Of a DNA stretch of 7,129 nucleotides, positions 5,708 through 7,129 are shown in pieces. A program made the translations under genes and the position numbers. The DNA comes from an uncultured Desulfomonile sp. (GTDB taxonomy: Bacteria > Desulfobacterota > Desulfomonilia > Desulfomonilales > Desulfomonilaceae): positions 1 through 7,129 of the forward strand of contig CALDNG010000311.1 in the NCBI GenBank assembly GCA_937915285.1, written 5' to 3'. The notes under the pieces were generated by a model. The model worked only from the letters and a program-made list of their open reading frames with translations. It had not been told where the DNA came from and made no database searches. Each line of letters starts with the position of its first letter. The stretch's first letter is position 1.

Positions 5708-7084
5708 CTAATATTTTATCCTTACTTTTTCAAGCTCCTTTATTTGATCCCTGAGTTCCGCGGCTTTCTCAAACTCGAGGTCCCTCGCGAATGAAAACAT
5801 TTGCTTGGTCATTTTTTCAATCATGGCCGGAATCTTGTCCACGGGGATTTTAGGAAGCTTTTTGGATGGTTCGGTTTCTACTGTAACATAATCCTGTTCC
5901 ACCATAGAGCTTAAAATGTCATTGATTTGTTTGCGTATTGTTTCAGGTGTGATGTTGTGTTTCTTGTTGTACTCAAGTTGCAGATTTCTGCGTCTCAATG
6001 TTTCATCAACAGTTTTTCTTATTGAGTCAGTCATTTTATCGGCGTACATGATGACTGTTCCATCGACATTTCGGGCGGCCCTACCCGCTGTCTGAATAAG
6101 TGATCTCTCGGATCTCAGGAAACCTTCCTTGTCGGCGTCCAATATGGCCACAAGGGAAACTTCGGGTATGTCCAGGCCCTCCCTCAGGAGGTTTATCCCG
6201 ACCAGCACGTCGAATTTCCCTAGTCTCAGATCCCTTATTATCTCCATCCGTTCTATTGTGTGTATTTCAGAATGAAGGTATTTGACCCGAACCCCCAGAC
6301 CTGCGTAGTATTCAGAGAGATCTTCAGCCATTTTCTTGGTTAGGGTGGTTACTAGAACCCTATGATTCTTGGCGACTCTTTGCCGCACTTCATGCAGGAG
6401 GTCATCCACCTGATCAGATGCCGGTCGCAATTCAATCACTGGATCCATCAGGCCGGTTGGTCGGATTATCTGTTCAGCAACATGTCCGTGTGCCTTCTCA
6501 AGTTCATACGGGCCGGGAGTCGCTGAGACATATATTGCCTGACTAACCAGCTTTTCAAATTCCTCGAATGTCAAAGGCCGGTTATCAAGTGCGCTTGGTA
6601 ATCGGAATCCATATTCTACAAGTGTTTGTTTTCTGGCCCGGTCACCTCGGAACATGCCCCTTAACTGAGGAACGCTGACATGCGATTCGTCAATCAGGAA
6701 AAGCGAATCCTTGGGGAAGTATTCTAAAAGTGTGGGGGGTGGATCCCCGGGATTTCGGCCGGTGAGATATCTTGAATAGTTCTCTATGCCGTTGCAGTAG
6801 CCCATTTCCTTCAGCATCTCAACGTCGAATCTGGTGCGTTCCTCTATCCTTTGGGCCTCAATGTGCTTGCCATTGTTCCTGAAGTGCTCAACCCGCTCTT
6901 TCATCTCATCCAGAATGCTGTCAGCGGACTTTATCAGCCTGGATTTCTCAGTGACATAATGGCTTGCCGGATAAATAGCCACACGGTCCAGTGGCCGTAT
7001 AACCTTTCCGCGTAAAGGATCTATTTCAAATATGCCTTCCACTGAATCACCGAAGAATTCGATCCTTATGGCCTTTTCTTCCTC
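5708..7084 (-). CDS. uvrB: Excinuclease ABC subunit B (UvrB), C-terminal two thirds, 5' end missing
   Basis: UvrB is the damage-verifying helicase-like subunit of the UvrABC nucleotide excision repair system; it takes DNA lesions from UvrA and recruits UvrC. The genuine part covers about 458 residues of a protein usually near 660-680. Visible in order: part of the UvrA-binding domain, Walker B region [28 protein letters not shown]-like [10 protein letters not shown], motif [21 protein letters not shown], helicase motifs [44 protein letters not shown] and QTAGRAARN, the [12 protein letters not shown] segment, and a C-terminal UVR domain ([23 protein letters not shown] split by one methionine-rich turn) that binds UvrC. 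The Walker A motif and the DNA-clamping beta-hairpin are missing because they lie beyond the sequence end. The open frame appears to begin with GTG at 7099, but that codon and the next four (MLFRS) are adapter sequence. The gene itself is probably intact in the organism. Confidence 0.95.
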   Translation of the reverse strand, partial: EEEKAIRIEFFGDSVEGIFEIDPLRGKVIRPLDRVAIYPASHYVTEKSRLIKSADSILDEMKERVEHFRNNGKHIEAQRIEERTRFDVEMLKEMGYCNGIENYSRYLTGRNPGDPPPTLLEYFPKDSLFLIDESHVSVPQLRGMFRGDRARKQTLVEYGFRLPSALDNRPLTFEEFEKLVSQAIYVSATPGPYELEKAHGHVAEQIIRPTGLMDPVIELRPASDQVDDLLHEVRQRVAKNHRVLVTTLTKKMAEDLSEYYAGLGVRVKYLHSEIHTIERMEIIRDLRLGKFDVLVGINLLREGLDIPEVSLVAILDADKEGFLRSERSLIQTAGRAARNVDGTVIMYADKMTDSIRKTVDETLRRRNLQLEYNKKHNITPETIRKQINDILSSMVEQDYVTVETEPSKKLPKIPVDKIPAMIEKMTKQMFSFARDLEFEKAAELRDQIKELEKVRIKY

Positions 7085-7129
7085 AGATCGGAAGAGCACA
7101 CGTCTGAACTCCAGTCACGAGTGGATATC
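7085..7129 (+). other. Illumina TruSeq index adapter (sequencing artefact, not genomic)
   Basis: From 7085 the sequence begins AGATCGGAAGAGCACACG and continues through CTGAACTCCAGTCAC to 7118, matching the standard TruSeq index adapter without a mismatch that I can see. The next bases, GAGTGGAT then ATC, match what I recall as TruSeq index 23 followed by the first bases of the adapter's constant tail. The read or contig therefore ran through the insert into the adapter, and this stretch should be removed before annotation. Confidence 0.98.

Overview
The window looks like one end of a bacterial contig of moderate GC content (about mid-40s percent by eye). Its proteins resemble those of Deltaproteobacteria/Desulfobacterota: a stand-alone receiver with a KSSDLSELKEKL tail, a GT2/GT81-like glycosyltransferase, a MacA/MacB-type transporter and a GltD-like Fe-S flavoenzyme. 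This placement comes from protein character only, because there is no rRNA or other phylogenetic marker. The last 45 bases (7085-7129) are not genomic. They read as an Illumina TruSeq index adapter followed by index bases, so the natural sequence ends at 7084.

Layout. (1) Positions 335 to 1, minus strand: 5' part of a gene for a GltD-like oxidoreductase, cut by the window edge. (2) 1658-432, minus: MacA-like periplasmic adaptor. (3) 2456-1767, minus: MacB/LolD-type ABC ATPase. (4) 2870-2499, minus: single-domain response regulator. (5) 4142-2928, minus: cytoplasmic glycosyltransferase resembling glucosylglycerate/glucosyl-phosphoglycerate synthases. These five genes run the same way with short gaps (42 to 108 bases) and may form one transcript led by the glycosyltransferase. 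(6) 4143-4445: a 303-base divergent intergenic region with a promoter candidate on each strand. (7) 4446-5063, plus: scpB, without scpA beside it. (8) 5576-5082, minus: trmO-like tRNA methyltransferase, convergent with scpB and 18 bases from it. (9) 7084-5708, minus: the C-terminal two thirds of uvrB, broken by the adapter at the contig end.

How the parts fit. The ATPase and adaptor are two of the three parts of a MacAB-type tripartite system, but no FtsX/MacB-type permease is encoded here. The glycosyltransferase may make a compatible solute or a glycosylated metabolite. The receiver next to it has no output domain and must act through a partner encoded elsewhere. scpB (chromosome segregation), trmO (tRNA modification) and uvrB (excision repair) are housekeeping genes with no evident link to the left-hand cluster.

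I found no phage, transposon, CRISPR, tRNA or rRNA, and no convincing novel system. The clearest unusual signal is the sequencing adapter and the false start it gives uvrB. The missing permease, an intergenic hairpin and the divergent promoters are secondary observations.
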